Below are positions 25,604-34,827 of a stretch of DNA of 64,000 nucleotides, in pieces; the stretch's first letter is position 1, and each line of letters starts with the position of its first letter. A program made the position numbers and the translations under genes. Origin of the DNA: Streptomyces sp. NRRL F-5122 (GTDB taxonomy: Bacteria > Actinomycetota > Actinomycetes > Streptomycetales > Streptomycetaceae). The stretch spans positions 248,001 through 312,000 of the forward strand of contig NZ_LMWH01000254.1 in the NCBI RefSeq assembly GCF_001507435.1. Direction: 5' to 3'. Below the pieces are notes generated by a model, which was given only the letters and a program-made list of their open reading frames with translations, had not been told where the DNA came from and ran no database searches.

Positions 25604-27040
25604 TCAGAACGGTTCGAAGTCGTCGAAGTCCCGCTGGGCTTCGTCCCGTTCGGCCTGATTCTCCCGGCGGCGCTGAGCGGCGGGACGCAGCGCCTCGAGC
25701 CGGTGGTCCTCGCCGCGCCGGCCGAGCATCTCCGCGCCCGCCGTCACCGAGGGCTCCCAGTCGAAGACGACCGCGTTGTCCTCGGGCCCGATGGCGACGC
25801 CGTCGCCGGACCTCGCGCCCGCCTTCATCAGCTTGTCCTCGACACCGAGGCGGTTGAGCCGGTCGGCGAGGTAGCCGACGGCCTCGTCGTTGTTGAAGTC
25901 GGTCTGGCGCACCCAGCCCTCGGGCTTCTCGCCACGCACGCGGAACAGACCGTCTTCCTCGCGCGTCACCGTGAAGCCCGCTTCGTCGACGGCCTTCGGC
26001 CGGATGACGATCCGGGTCGCCTCCTCCTTCGGCTTGGCGGCCCGCGCCCTCGCGACCAGGTCGCCGAGGGCGTACGAGATCTCCTTCAGCCCGAGGTGTG
26101 CCACCGCCGACACCTCGAAGACGCGGTATCCGCGGGCCTCCAGATCGGGCCGCACCATATCGGCCAGATCCTTGCCGTCCGGTACGTCGATCTTGTTCAG
26201 GACGACGATCCGCGGACGGTCGCCGAGGCCGCCGTACTGCTTCAGCTCCTCCTCGATGACGTCGAGGTCGGAGACCGGGTCGCGGTCGGACTCCAGCGTG
26301 GCCGTGTCCAGTACGTGCACGAGCACGCTGCACCGCTCGACGTGCCGCAGGAATTCGAGGCCCAGGCCCTTGCCCTGGCTGGCGCCCGGGATCAGTCCCG
26401 GCACGTCGGCGATGGTGTACACGGTCGAGCCCGCGGTGACCACGCCCAGGTTCGGGACGAGGGTGGTGAACGGGTAGTCGGCGATCTTCGGCTTGGCCGC
26501 GGAGAGCACGGAGATCAGCGAGGACTTGCCCGCGCTCGGGTAGCCGACGAGGGCCACGTCCGCGACCGTCTTCAGCTCGAGGACGACGTCCTGCAGGTCG
26601 CCGGGCTCGCCGAGCAGCGCGAAGCCGGGCGCCTTGCGGCGGGCCGAGGCCAGCGCCGCGTTGCCGAGGCCACCGCGGCCGCCCTGGGCGGCGATGTACG
26701 ACGTCCCGTGCCCGACCAGGTCGGCGAGCACGTTGCCCGCCTTGTCGAGCACGACCGTGCCGTCCGGCACCGGCAGGACCAGGTCCTGGCCTTCCTTGCC
26801 GGCCCGGAAGCCGCCCTCGCCGGGCTTGCCGTTGGTGGCCTTGCGGTGCGGGGAGTGGTGGTAGTCGAGAAGCGTGGTGACCGACTGGTCGACGGTGAGG
26901 ATCACGTCGCCGCCGCGGCCGCCGTTGCCGCCGTCGGGGCCGCCCAGCGGTTTGAACTTCTCGCGGTGCACGGAGGCGCAGCCGTGGCCTCCGTTACCCG
27001 CGGCGACGTGGAGTTCGACGCGGTCCACGAAGGTGGTCAT
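25604..27040 (-). CDS. obg: GTPase Obg (CgtA), ribosome assembly and stress/differentiation control
   Basis: 478 residues. The glycine-rich Obg fold covers residues 1-158 ([21 protein letters not shown]). The G domain has G1 GYPSAGKSS, switch [13 protein letters not shown]3 DVPG and G4 NKID. The C-terminal OCT domain is at residues of about 345-425 ([15 protein letters not shown]). A 50-residue charged tail follows. In Streptomyces, Obg binds GTP, associates with the 50S particle and affects aerial mycelium formation. The start has GGAGG upstream. It lies 127 bases after rpmA with a hairpin and a 15-bp palindrome between, so it may be expressed from its own promoter as well as by read-through. 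Confidence 0.98.
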   Translation of the reverse strand: MTTFVDRVELHVAAGNGGHGCASVHREKFKPLGGPDGGNGGRGGDVILTVDQSVTTLLDYHHSPHRKATNGKPGEGGFRAGKEGQDLVLPVPDGTVVLDKAGNVLADLVGHGTSYIAAQGGRGGLGNAALASARRKAPGFALLGEPGDLQDVVLELKTVADVALVGYPSAGKSSLISVLSAAKPKIADYPFTTLVPNLGVVTAGSTVYTIADVPGLIPGASQGKGLGLEFLRHVERCSVLVHVLDTATLESDRDPVSDLDVIEEELKQYGGLGDRPRIVVLNKIDVPDGKDLADMVRPDLEARGYRVFEVSAVAHLGLKEISYALGDLVARARAAKPKEEATRIVIRPKAVDEAGFTVTREEDGLFRVRGEKPEGWVRQTDFNNDEAVGYLADRLNRLGVEDKLMKAGARSGDGVAIGPEDNAVVFDWEPSVTAGAEMLGRRGEDHRLEALRPAAQRRRENQAERDEAQRDFDDFEPF

Positions 27041-27069
27041 GGTGCAGTGCCTCCAGAAAATTCGGATAT

Positions 27070-27084
27070 GTGTTGAGTCAACAC
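27070..27084. promoter_or_regulatory. Perfect 15-bp palindrome upstream of obg
   Basis: GTGTTGA-G-TCAACAC, 30 bases before the obg ATG. On the minus strand it contains TTGACT, a possible -35 element. It could be an operator over an obg promoter. Confidence 0.45.
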
Positions 27085-27133
27085 GCGAAAGGCGGACCCG
27101 CCTTCCCGACCGGGAAGTGAGGTCCGCCTCGCG
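27084..27133 (-). terminator. Two-part hairpin between rpmA and obg
   Basis: The outer stem pairs 27084-27098 with 27121-27133. An inner CTTCCCG/GGGAAG stem lies at 27102-27117. No T-run follows, so it is probably an attenuator or processing site allowing partial read-through into obg. Confidence 0.55.
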
Positions 27134-27167
27134 AAAAGTTCGGTCGAAAAGCCGTGAATCAGATGAT

Positions 27168-27422
27168 TCAGGCGACCGAGACGATGTTCACGACCTTGCG
27201 GCCACGGTGGGTACCGAACTCCACCGCACCGGCCTGCAGCGCGAACAGCGTGTCGTCGCTGCCACGGCCGACGCCGGAGCCCGGGTGGAAGTGGGTGCCG
27301 CGCTGGCGGACCAGGATCTCACCCGCGTTGACGACCTGACCGCCGAAGCGCTTCACGCCGAGCCGCTGGGCATTGGAGTCGCGACCGTTCCGGGTGGACG
27401 ATGCGCCCTTCTTGTGTGCCAT
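27168..27422 (-). CDS. rpmA: 50S ribosomal protein L27
   Basis: 84 residues with the invariant L27 start [19 protein letters not shown] and the core [22 protein letters not shown]. The flexible N terminus reaches the peptidyl transferase centre. There is no cleavable N-terminal extension of the Firmicutes type. ATG 27422 is preceded by GAGGAG, 14 bases after the rplU stop, so it is co-transcribed with rplU as in most bacteria. Confidence 0.98.
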   Translation of the reverse strand: MAHKKGASSTRNGRDSNAQRLGVKRFGGQVVNAGEILVRQRGTHFHPGSGVGRGSDDTLFALQAGAVEFGTHRGRKVVNIVSVA

Positions 27423-27436
27423 TTCTCCTCAGTCCC

Positions 27437-27757
27437 TTACTTCGCAGCCGTGGGGATCTCAGTGACCTTGATCGCCGTGTACTGCTGGCGGTGGCCCTGG
27501 CGACGGCGGTAGCCGGTCTTGTTCTTGTAGCGCAGAATGTCGATCTTCTGGCCCTTGTGGTGGTCCACGACCTCGGCCTGGACCTTGATGCCGGCCAGCA
27601 CCCACGGGTCGCTGGTCACAGCGTCGCCGTCGACAACGAGCAGGGTCGAGAGCTCGACCGCGTCGCCAACCTTGGCAGTGGAAATCTTGTCAACCTCAAC
27701 GATGTCGCCGACAGCAACCTTGTGCTGGCGACCACCGCTGCGCACGATGGCGTACAC
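27437..27757 (-). CDS. rplU: 50S ribosomal protein L21
   Basis: 106 residues starting (GTG) [18 protein letters not shown], with the C-terminal L21 signature [21 protein letters not shown]. It binds 23S rRNA and opens the rplU - rpmA - obg series. In the streptomycetes I know, rne is directly upstream. Here 25 kb of other genes separate them. The ribosome site is weak (GAGTGAGAT), and the leader contains a stable hairpin at 27823-27859. Confidence 0.98.
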   Translation of the reverse strand: MYAIVRSGGRQHKVAVGDIVEVDKISTAKVGDAVELSTLLVVDGDAVTSDPWVLAGIKVQAEVVDHHKGQKIDILRYKNKTGYRRRQGHRQQYTAIKVTEIPTAAK

Positions 27758-27822
27758 GCGGATCTCACTCTCTCGCTCGGGAACGGCACCCCCGCAGTCC
27801 AGCCGCCCGGCAGAACGGACGG

Positions 27823-27859
27823 CCTCTTCCGGTCACGGCCCGTGCCCGGAAGGAAGAGG
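27823..27859 (-). promoter_or_regulatory. Structured 5' leader of rplU
   Basis: An outer CCTCTTCC/GGAAGAGG stem (27823-27830 with 27852-27859) encloses CCGG and CACG/CGTG inner pairs, 65 bases before the rplU start. The position and form would suit autoregulation by L21 or a transcription attenuator. I cannot match it to a described leader family. Confidence 0.4.
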
Positions 27860-27962
27860 TTTACGGGGATGTGGCGGGTCTGTGGACACGCCGACGGTCA
27901 AGGTTACGGGGCCCGGCTTGAGGGGTCAAACCGGGCCCCGCGGAACCTTCGGCCGCCTTGCG

Positions 27963-28250
27963 TCAGTCGGCGTCCCCCGTATCCACCACCAGCGTGTAAT
28001 TGGGAACGGCCTCGGTGCCCTCGACCGACCGCTCGGCGTCGGCGGGCACAGGCGCGCGCAGCGGAATCAGACCTCTTAGGCACGAGGCACACCAGAATGC
28101 CGCTGTTCCGCTCTCCGCTTCCGGCGAAGGGACGACGAACACCAGCCGCAGCGCCCGGGCGAGGCAGTGGGGACAAGGGCGTGAACCGATGGACCGAGGT
28201 CTTTGGTAGATCCTCTGGTACTCATCCAGCCACACCGAGAACTCACTCAT
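27963..28250 (-). CDS. Small zinc-ribbon protein, probable immunity protein for the Rhs toxin
   Basis: 95 residues from ATG 28250 (MSEFSVWLDEYQRIYQRP). The ATG overlaps the Rhs stop codon as ATGA, so the two are translationally coupled, the classic arrangement of a toxin and its immunity gene. CPHC near residue 27 and CASC near residue 57 form a zinc ribbon. The tail is acidic. I know of no family for it. An alternative is that it is a small unrelated regulator, but the overlap and the position directly after a polymorphic toxin C-terminus make immunity the best reading. If the toxin is a metallopeptidase, this protein would need to block its active site or its activation. Confidence 0.7.
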   Translation of the reverse strand: MSEFSVWLDEYQRIYQRPRSIGSRPCPHCLARALRLVFVVPSPEAESGTAAFWCASCLRGLIPLRAPVPADAERSVEGTEAVPNYTLVVDTGDAD

Positions 28251-31200
28251 TCGAGAGCCTTTCCGACGTTGTCCCACCAGTCGTTCTCGAATGCGCGGGC
28301 CTCGGTCTCCCAGATGTTACCGGCGTCGTAGTCCGGTGGATACGGCGCGCCGTTGCGTAGGTCCTCGACGTGCTTGCGCTCATGCACGAGAGTCCGGGCG
28401 AGCTGTTCCTCACTCCGGAAGGCATCGCGCGTCAGAGTCACCCTGTGATTCGGAGCGGTGGAGCCGTAGAAGCCCGCCTTCGCCTTGTCGATCCTGATGT
28501 TGAGATCGGATATCTCGATTCCGTATTTCTCGGCGACCCGGCAGACACACTCCATCGTCATAGGCAGTCGCTTGGCGCCACCGGCGCGGCCGCCGCCCTG
28601 GCGCAGCAGACTGTCCGCATCCGCCTCGTCCGTTGCTTTGTTCTTCTTGGCGGCGGCCGCGGCCTTCTTTCTGACCTCCGCCAACTTCTCCGCGGCTTTG
28701 GAAAGCCCGAGTTTCGCCCGGCCCACTGCCTTGTTGGCCTTCCACAGGCCCTTGACGCCGCCGATCAGGTCTCCGACCAGGCCGGTCACCCGCTTGGCGA
28801 GCTTGATGCCCTTGGCCCACTTCCACGGCGCGCCGTACTTGGCGAGGATCTTGCCCGCCAGGCCGCCCGCGAAGCTGCCGGCGATGTTGAGCAGCGTCTC
28901 GCCGCAGGAGCCGACGTCACCGGTGGAGATGCAGTCCAGCGCCGCGTCCACACCGAGGATGTCCCGGGCGATCTTGACCAGTGCCTTGCCCGCCGACTTG
29001 ATGCGCTGCCTGGCGGACGCCTGCTGCTGCTGGGCCGCCGCCACGTCGCCGGACGCCTTGCTGACGTCCGACTGCGCCTTCGAGACCTCCGGATCGGTGT
29101 TGGTGACCGGAATGCCACCGCGGCACTCGATCAGGCCCTCCCGGCACTCCGGGACGATCATGCCGCTGGGGTCGGCGTGGGTGACCGGGGAGTTGTTGGC
29201 GTAGGCGTAGCCGTTGATCTGCTGCGGCTGCGTGTAGTCGATGACCGGGTCGACCGATATGAACTTGCCGATCACCGCGTCGTACTCACGCGCCCCGAGG
29301 TGGGTCAGCCCGGTCGAGGCGTCGATCGTGCCGCCGACGTAGCCCTTCTCCCCCGGCCAGGTGCCGGTCTTCTCACCGCGCTCGACGCCGAAGGGGTCGT
29401 AGCGCCGCTGGGAGATCGCCCCGGTCGCGGAGTCGATCGCCAGCTCGCCCGTGCCGTGATGGTCGGCGGCGATGAACGAAACCTTCGCGGCGGTACGCAC
29501 CGCAACGGTCTGTCCGGCGTACTCGTAGTACCGGGTGGCCTCCGTCTTGGTGCCGTCGGCCGACAGCTTCAGCTCGGTGCCGGGCAGGTAGACGGTGGTT
29601 CCGGAGGGGTCTTTGCGCTGTACCCGGTTGCCGGACGCGTCGTACAGATAGCTCGTCTGCGAACCACCCGCCTCGGTGACCTTGGTCAAGGCACCGGAGT
29701 CGTCCCAGGCCAGGACCTGGGCGTTGCCGCCGAGGGTGCGCTTGGTGGTGTCGCCCGCGTCGTCGTACTCGTACGTCGACTGCCGATCCCCGGTCGGGGT
29801 CTTCTCGGTGACCTTGGTGACCTGGTGCGGTCCGTCGCCGAGGGCGCCCGCGCCGCCGTGCTCGTAGCTGCGGGTGATGTTCTTCGCCGCGTCCAGCCCG
29901 GTGTCGTGGTTGATCTCCGAGACGCGGTTGCCGATGGCGTCGGTCTCGTACGACTTCCAGTACGGGGCCGGACCGCCGAGCGCGCTCGAACCTGCCACGG
30001 AGTCACAGGCCGTGGGGCCGGAGCCGTCCACAGGCGTGGTGGACCCGCGGGTGCCGGAGCCGGCCGCGGTCGTTGCGGTGGCCGCGGGGGTCCAGGCGTC
30101 CTGGAGTCGCTGCCGGCTGTCGTAGGCGAAGCACTGCACGTCCGGCGAGGCCGAGTTGGCGGTGTCCGCAATGGACAGGACGTTGCCCGCCTGGTCGTAG
30201 GAGTAGTTCGACTCCTTGGCCGGGGCGGTCGCGCCGTAGACGTCCACCACCGAGCGGGTCAGCCGGTCGGTGCCCGTCTCGTAGCCGAACGTCTGCCACA
30301 CCTTCTTGCCGCTGCCCGTGGACAGCTCCAGCTGCTGGAGCAGACTGTTCTTGGAGTAGACGGTGCTGGTGACGTACGAGGTGCTGCCCGTCATCGTCAT
30401 CGGACGCTGAAGGGCGTCGTAGGTGTAGGTCAGTGCCTCCGCCGGCAGATCACCGAGGGCGGGCAGGCCGGAACTCTGGAGTGTGCCGTCCCGGTTGTAT
30501 GTGGAGGTGTAGACGTAGGTGCCGGCGAGGGCACCCTGCGAAGCAGGGACCTGGTACCCCGTCTTCAACGGACGGTAGAACTCGTCCATGGACTGGACGG
30601 CCGTGGCGAAGTACTCCGTCGGCGAGATGTAGCTGAGTGTTCCGTACGCCTGTCCCAGCCAGCCCGCCTTGTCGTACCTCGTCTCCGTCAGCTTGGTGCC
30701 GGTGTTGGCGTCACCCAGCCAGGTCGTGGTGACGCGGCCGAGCTTGTCGTAGACCGTCGAGGTCTTCTTGTCGCGTCCGTCGTACGAGACGACCGGGCGG
30801 TCCAGCTCGTCGTACTCCGTGCGCGAGGTCCCCGCGTCCGGATCCACCGACTTCGTCTTGCGGCCCAGCTGGTCGTACTCGTACCGCCACACGTTGTTCT
30901 TGGCGTCGGTGACCGTCTCCAGCAGACCGGCCGTGTTGTACGTGTACTTCGTCGAGTCGTAGGGCACGCCTGCGTTCGGCGAGGCGCCGCGGTGGTGTCG
31001 GATCTCGGAGACGTTGCCCTGGTTGTCGGTGATCGTCGTGGTGGGCACGCCACCGGCCGGCGGGTCGACGCGGGTGATCTCGCCGTCGTAGGCCGTGGTG
31101 GTGCGCCACTGCTCGGCGCCGCTGACCGCGAAGATCTGGGCGGTGGGGCGGCCCAGGCCGTCGTACTCGAACAGGCTCTGCTGGCCGACCTGACCGTTGC

Positions 31201-34200
31201 TCACGAGCTGCAGCTCGTCCGAGGCGGCGCCGGTCGCGTTGTAGGTGGCGTTGGTCTTCCTGACGTTGCCCGTGCCGTCGTACCAGGTGTCGGCGGCCAT
31301 GTGGGTGCCGCCGGGGCCCTCGGTCTGGATCTGGCGGGGGCGCAGCATACTGTCGTAGAGCTGGTACTCGGCTCCGTAGGAGCCGTCGTTCCCGATCTTC
31401 TCGGTCTTGATCGAGGTGACCTTGTCCTTGCGGACGTTGTAGGAGTACTTGATGCTCGGCGTCTGCGTCGAGGCCCGGTCCGCCAGCCATACGGAGGCCA
31501 GCCGGCCCAGCGCGTCGTAGGCGAGGTCCGTCCGCTTCCCGTTCGGGTCCGTCTGCCCTGTCGACATGCCCCAGGCCGGGGCGTAGTCGGTACTGGTGAC
31601 GTGGCCGAGGGCATTGGTGACGGTCGTCTTCGTCAGCAGGCCGTTGGTCTCGGTGTAGACGGTCTTCGTCTGATCCGAGGTGCCGTACTGCTTGGCGTCC
31701 TTCTGGGTCAGCGGGCGGCCGTACGTGTCGTAGGTCGTGACGCCCGTGACCTGGTAGGTCGCGGCGGTGCCGTCGTGCGCGGTCAGCCGCTCGGTCTTGG
31801 TCGCGTCGCCCTTGGTGGGCGCCACGCCGAACGCGCCACTGTCGTACGAGGTGCGCTCGTCCGCCAGGACCTGCGTCTTGCGGTCGGGCGTGGTGGCGCA
31901 CCTGACCGAGACGACCTCGCTGCGCGCGGGCAACGACAGGATGTTCTTCGCCGTGTTGTCCGCATACGTGGTACGGGTGCAGGTGTCGTCCTTGACGGTG
32001 GAGACGTCGCCCTGGTCGTCGACGTTCAGCACCCGGCCGGTGCCGTTGGAGGTGTCGTACGTCGTCGTGGACTTCGTCTCGCTCCAGGTGCCGTCGGACT
32101 TCAGGCTGAAGCCGCGGCCGGTCTGGGTGCGCACGATCGCCGCGCGGGTGGTGCCCCAGCTGCGGGTCTGGGTGGCGGTGTAGTGCTTCCACGGCGTGTT
32201 GATCGTCTTGCCGACCAACTTGTCGCCGTCGTAGGTGGCGACCTCCAGCTGCTGGCCGGTGAACTCCTCCTCGTCGGTGTACGAGGTGCCCGTGGAGTCC
32301 TTGACCGCGACCGAGCGGGTGTTGCCGGCCGAGTCCTTGTCACCGTCCATGCCCTGCAGGAACGTGTAATCGACACGGGTGGTCTGCTTGTCGGCGGTGC
32401 CGCTGGTGACCCTGACCTTGCCGTAACCCTGCCAGCCGCCCCAGGTCAGGTACTTGTCGTCGGTGATGCCGTCCGGCTTGGCCTTACGCCAGGCCGCGTC
32501 GCCCTGGTAGTCGTAGCGGGTGACCATCGCGTCGCTGCCGCCGGTGCGGTCGGTCTCGATGATCGCCGACACCACGTACTTGTGGAACCAGTCCGTGATC
32601 GGGTCCGTGTAGCCCGGCGGGGCCCACTTCACCGGGTAGCAGCGCTTGGTCGACTCGCCCGGCTTGGGCAGCGTGGCCTTGGCACAGTCGGTGGATGCGT
32701 AGTTGACGTCCAGCTGGGCGCCGGTCTCGCTGAGCACCATCGACAGACGGAAGCGGTAGAACGGCGCGATGTTGTCGCCGATCGCGTCGACGCGATTGGC
32801 GAGCTGCTCGCCGAAGAGATCGACGGACGGCAGTTTGACCGCCGTGCCGACCCTGCCCTCGTTCTCGATCTTCGACAGCCACAGCGTCTTGGAGTCGTCG
32901 CCGTTGTCGGTGAACAGGTGCGTGAACGTCCAGGCGTCCACGTCCTGGTAGTTCGTGGCGTCCTTGCGCATCTGCGTGACGACCGACGTCAGCCGCTTGG
33001 TGGTGAAGAAGGTCGCGACCGGCGAGGTGCACTTGGTGCCGGACTTGCACTCCTGGTCGACCGGTACGTCCGGCCAGTGGGAGGCGTTCGCCTTGATCCG
33101 CTTGCTCTCCGCGCAGTCGAAGTCCGCATCGGGCAGGCAGCGTTCGGCGGTGTTGAACACGACCCGGGCCGGGGCCTTCGCCGCGTAGACCTTGCCGTCC
33201 TGCTGGCCGTAGTCGACGCGCTCGAGGTAGCCGCCGCGGTGGTAGGCGGTGCCGTTGACGTCCGTCTTGCCGTTGAGCGCGTAGTAGTTGGTCTCGCGCT
33301 CGTAGAAGTAGGACATCACGTTGCCGTGGGTGTCCTTGACGTAGTCGAGGCTCCAGCGCCAGGCCTGCTGGCAATAGGCGCTGGTGAAGGTGGTGTTGTA
33401 GCACGGCTCACCGGAGTCGTCGCCGAAGACGGGCGCGGTCCAGGCGGAATTGGTCTCCTCGTTGCCGGCGGCCCAGCCCGGCAGCCGGTTCAGACCGAAG
33501 TAGTACTCCGTGCCCTCGGGCGTGGTGACCTTCCAGTGCTCGCCCTTGTCGCCCGAACCGCCGTCATCGCCGTTGGTGGCACCGGTCAGCTTCTCGACCT
33601 TGGTGCCGTCGTCGGCCGACATGTGCCACTCGCCGGTGGTGTCGTCCTTGACCAGTTCCCCGGAGGAGCCGTTGAGCATGATCGTGGCGTTGTCGAACGC
33701 CCAGCACTGCTCGGCGGAGCCGGTGTGGCCGTCGTCGGCGCACGGCTTGTAGCGGCGCTCGATGTAACCGGGGTCGTAGGAGAAGCCCTCGCCGATCCAG
33801 GAACCCTGGTTGTTGGTGGCCGAGGTGCGGCCGTCCGCCGACTGGGAGGAGTAGCCGAGCCCCACCGTGGGCACCAGGCCGCCCGGGGTCGGCACCGTGC
33901 GCAGCGGGTAGTTCCAGTTGAAGCCGCCGGAGGAGGTGGCGACGCTCCAACTGGCCGACGGAGACAGCGCGGTCGCCTTGTACGTGCCCTGTGCGCTCGA
34001 CGGGCCCGCGGCCACGGCCACGAGGGAGGTCGCGGTGGCCGCCATGCCGGAGACGCCCTCGGCGGGGGCCGGGGCGGCGGTCACGTCGGCGGACACGGTG
34101 CCCGTCTTCACGTCGTTGACCGTGGGCAGCGCCTTGGGCTGCCCGGGGCAGGCCTTGCTGCCGGGTACGGCGACGGTGGCGCAGGCGGGGAGCTGGACCA

Positions 34201-34735
34201 GCCGGAGACGGGAGGCGTAGGAGCCGCCGAACCCCTCAGCGAAGTCGGAGTAGTCCACGGTAAGGCGAACCTTGGCGGCCTTCTCCTCACCGTCCGCGCG
34301 CTGGACGCCGAGCAGGACGCCGGCACCGAGCTTCGCGGCACGCGCCGGGTCGAGGACGTCGACGCGGACCTTGTCGGCGGCCTTCGCGGCCTTGGTCCTG
34401 GCCTTGCCGACCCTGACCGGCAGACCGCCGGCCTCGGCGGTGGCGCCGACCTTCACTTCGGCGCCGCCCAGCTTGGGCCACACCGCCTTGTCGAGTCCCT
34501 TGACCGCGGCCTTGCGCGCCGGGTCGGTGGGGCGGGACTTCGCTTTCGCGTCGGTTCCCCTGGCGGGATCACCGTCGTCCTGGACACCGGGGCGGCTGGT
34601 GCGGCCCCGGATGCCGTCGTCGAACGCCACCGCCTGGACCGACGACGCGGACAGCGCGAGCGAGAGCCCGAGTACCGTCGCGACGACCGTCTGTCTGGGC
34701 AGGCGGCGGCTCAGTGAGCGGCCACGGAAGAGCAT
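28247..34735 (-). CDS. Rhs-repeat polymorphic toxin with C-terminal zincin-like (HExxH) domain
   Basis: 2,162 residues from ATG 34735, chosen for AGGGAG 8 bases upstream and for the signal peptide that follows (VVATVLGLSLALSASSVQA). Next come a Lys/Ala-rich segment, a WNYPLRTVPTPGG region near residue 270, and many YD repeats of about 20 residues. The conserved Rhs core end (LGAREYDAVIGKF to HADPSG) finishes near residue 1858. The variable 304-residue tail has a hydrophobic pre-toxin part (GSCGETLLNIAGSFAGGLAG), a Lys/Ala-rich linker, and a final domain of about 105 residues. HERKH is at residues 2118-2122 and a downstream Glu in NIWETEARAFEND could be the third zinc ligand. Rhs toxins are released inside or into rival cells. 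A protease effector is the likely activity. Confidence 0.88.
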   Translation of the reverse strand: MLFRGRSLSRRLPRQTVVATVLGLSLALSASSVQAVAFDDGIRGRTSRPGVQDDGDPARGTDAKAKSRPTDPARKAAVKGLDKAVWPKLGGAEVKVGATAEAGGLPVRVGKARTKAAKAADKVRVDVLDPARAAKLGAGVLLGVQRADGEEKAAKVRLTVDYSDFAEGFGGSYASRLRLVQLPACATVAVPGSKACPGQPKALPTVNDVKTGTVSADVTAAPAPAEGVSGMAATATSLVAVAAGPSSAQGTYKATALSPSASWSVATSSGGFNWNYPLRTVPTPGGLVPTVGLGYSSQSADGRTSATNNQGSWIGEGFSYDPGYIERRYKPCADDGHTGSAEQCWAFDNATIMLNGSSGELVKDDTTGEWHMSADDGTKVEKLTGATNGDDGGSGDKGEHWKVTTPEGTEYYFGLNRLPGWAAGNEETNSAWTAPVFGDDSGEPCYNTTFTSAYCQQAWRWSLDYVKDTHGNVMSYFYERETNYYALNGKTDVNGTAYHRGGYLERVDYGQQDGKVYAAKAPARVVFNTAERCLPDADFDCAESKRIKANASHWPDVPVDQECKSGTKCTSPVATFFTTKRLTSVVTQMRKDATNYQDVDAWTFTHLFTDNGDDSKTLWLSKIENEGRVGTAVKLPSVDLFGEQLANRVDAIGDNIAPFYRFRLSMVLSETGAQLDVNYASTDCAKATLPKPGESTKRCYPVKWAPPGYTDPITDWFHKYVVSAIIETDRTGGSDAMVTRYDYQGDAAWRKAKPDGITDDKYLTWGGWQGYGKVRVTSGTADKQTTRVDYTFLQGMDGDKDSAGNTRSVAVKDSTGTSYTDEEEFTGQQLEVATYDGDKLVGKTINTPWKHYTATQTRSWGTTRAAIVRTQTGRGFSLKSDGTWSETKSTTTYDTSNGTGRVLNVDDQGDVSTVKDDTCTRTTYADNTAKNILSLPARSEVVSVRCATTPDRKTQVLADERTSYDSGAFGVAPTKGDATKTERLTAHDGTAATYQVTGVTTYDTYGRPLTQKDAKQYGTSDQTKTVYTETNGLLTKTTVTNALGHVTSTDYAPAWGMSTGQTDPNGKRTDLAYDALGRLASVWLADRASTQTPSIKYSYNVRKDKVTSIKTEKIGNDGSYGAEYQLYDSMLRPRQIQTEGPGGTHMAADTWYDGTGNVRKTNATYNATGAASDELQLVSNGQVGQQSLFEYDGLGRPTAQIFAVSGAEQWRTTTAYDGEITRVDPPAGGVPTTTITDNQGNVSEIRHHRGASPNAGVPYDSTKYTYNTAGLLETVTDAKNNVWRYEYDQLGRKTKSVDPDAGTSRTEYDELDRPVVSYDGRDKKTSTVYDKLGRVTTTWLGDANTGTKLTETRYDKAGWLGQAYGTLSYISPTEYFATAVQSMDEFYRPLKTGYQVPASQGALAGTYVYTSTYNRDGTLQSSGLPALGDLPAEALTYTYDALQRPMTMTGSTSYVTSTVYSKNSLLQQLELSTGSGKKVWQTFGYETGTDRLTRSVVDVYGATAPAKESNYSYDQAGNVLSIADTANSASPDVQCFAYDSRQRLQDAWTPAATATTAAGSGTRGSTTPVDGSGPTACDSVAGSSALGGPAPYWKSYETDAIGNRVSEINHDTGLDAAKNITRSYEHGGAGALGDGPHQVTKVTEKTPTGDRQSTYEYDDAGDTTKRTLGGNAQVLAWDDSGALTKVTEAGGSQTSYLYDASGNRVQRKDPSGTTVYLPGTELKLSADGTKTEATRYYEYAGQTVAVRTAAKVSFIAADHHGTGELAIDSATGAISQRRYDPFGVERGEKTGTWPGEKGYVGGTIDASTGLTHLGAREYDAVIGKFISVDPVIDYTQPQQINGYAYANNSPVTHADPSGMIVPECREGLIECRGGIPVTNTDPEVSKAQSDVSKASGDVAAAQQQQASARQRIKSAGKALVKIARDILGVDAALDCISTGDVGSCGETLLNIAGSFAGGLAGKILAKYGAPWKWAKGIKLAKRVTGLVGDLIGGVKGLWKANKAVGRAKLGLSKAAEKLAEVRKKAAAAAKKNKATDEADADSLLRQGGGRAGGAKRLPMTMECVCRVAEKYGIEISDLNIRIDKAKAGFYGSTAPNHRVTLTRDAFRSEEQLARTLVHERKHVEDLRNGAPYPPDYDAGNIWETEARAFENDWWDNVGKALE

Positions 34736-34778
34736 GGGGACAACTCCCTGGTCGGAGGAGAAAGCCATGGGTCGGAGG

Positions 34779-34810
34779 GGTGTGCCGGGCCGCCACCGGC
34801 CCGGCACACC
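34779..34810 (-). terminator. Hairpin between the LamG and Rhs genes
   Basis: A perfect 14-bp stem (34779-34792 with 34797-34810) and 4-base loop lie 17 bases after the LamG stop and 43 bases before the Rhs start. It may reduce read-through so that Rhs is made at a lower level or from its own promoter. Confidence 0.75.
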
Positions 34811-34827
34811 TCGGAGATGACGGCCCG

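Noticed and set aside
28370..34717. Very long open frame (2,115 codons) on the plus strand opposite the Rhs gene
   Set aside because: It is a composition shadow of the minus-strand Rhs gene, with third-position G/C bias. It lacks a ribosome site and known motifs, while the minus-strand frame has YD repeats and a signal peptide.
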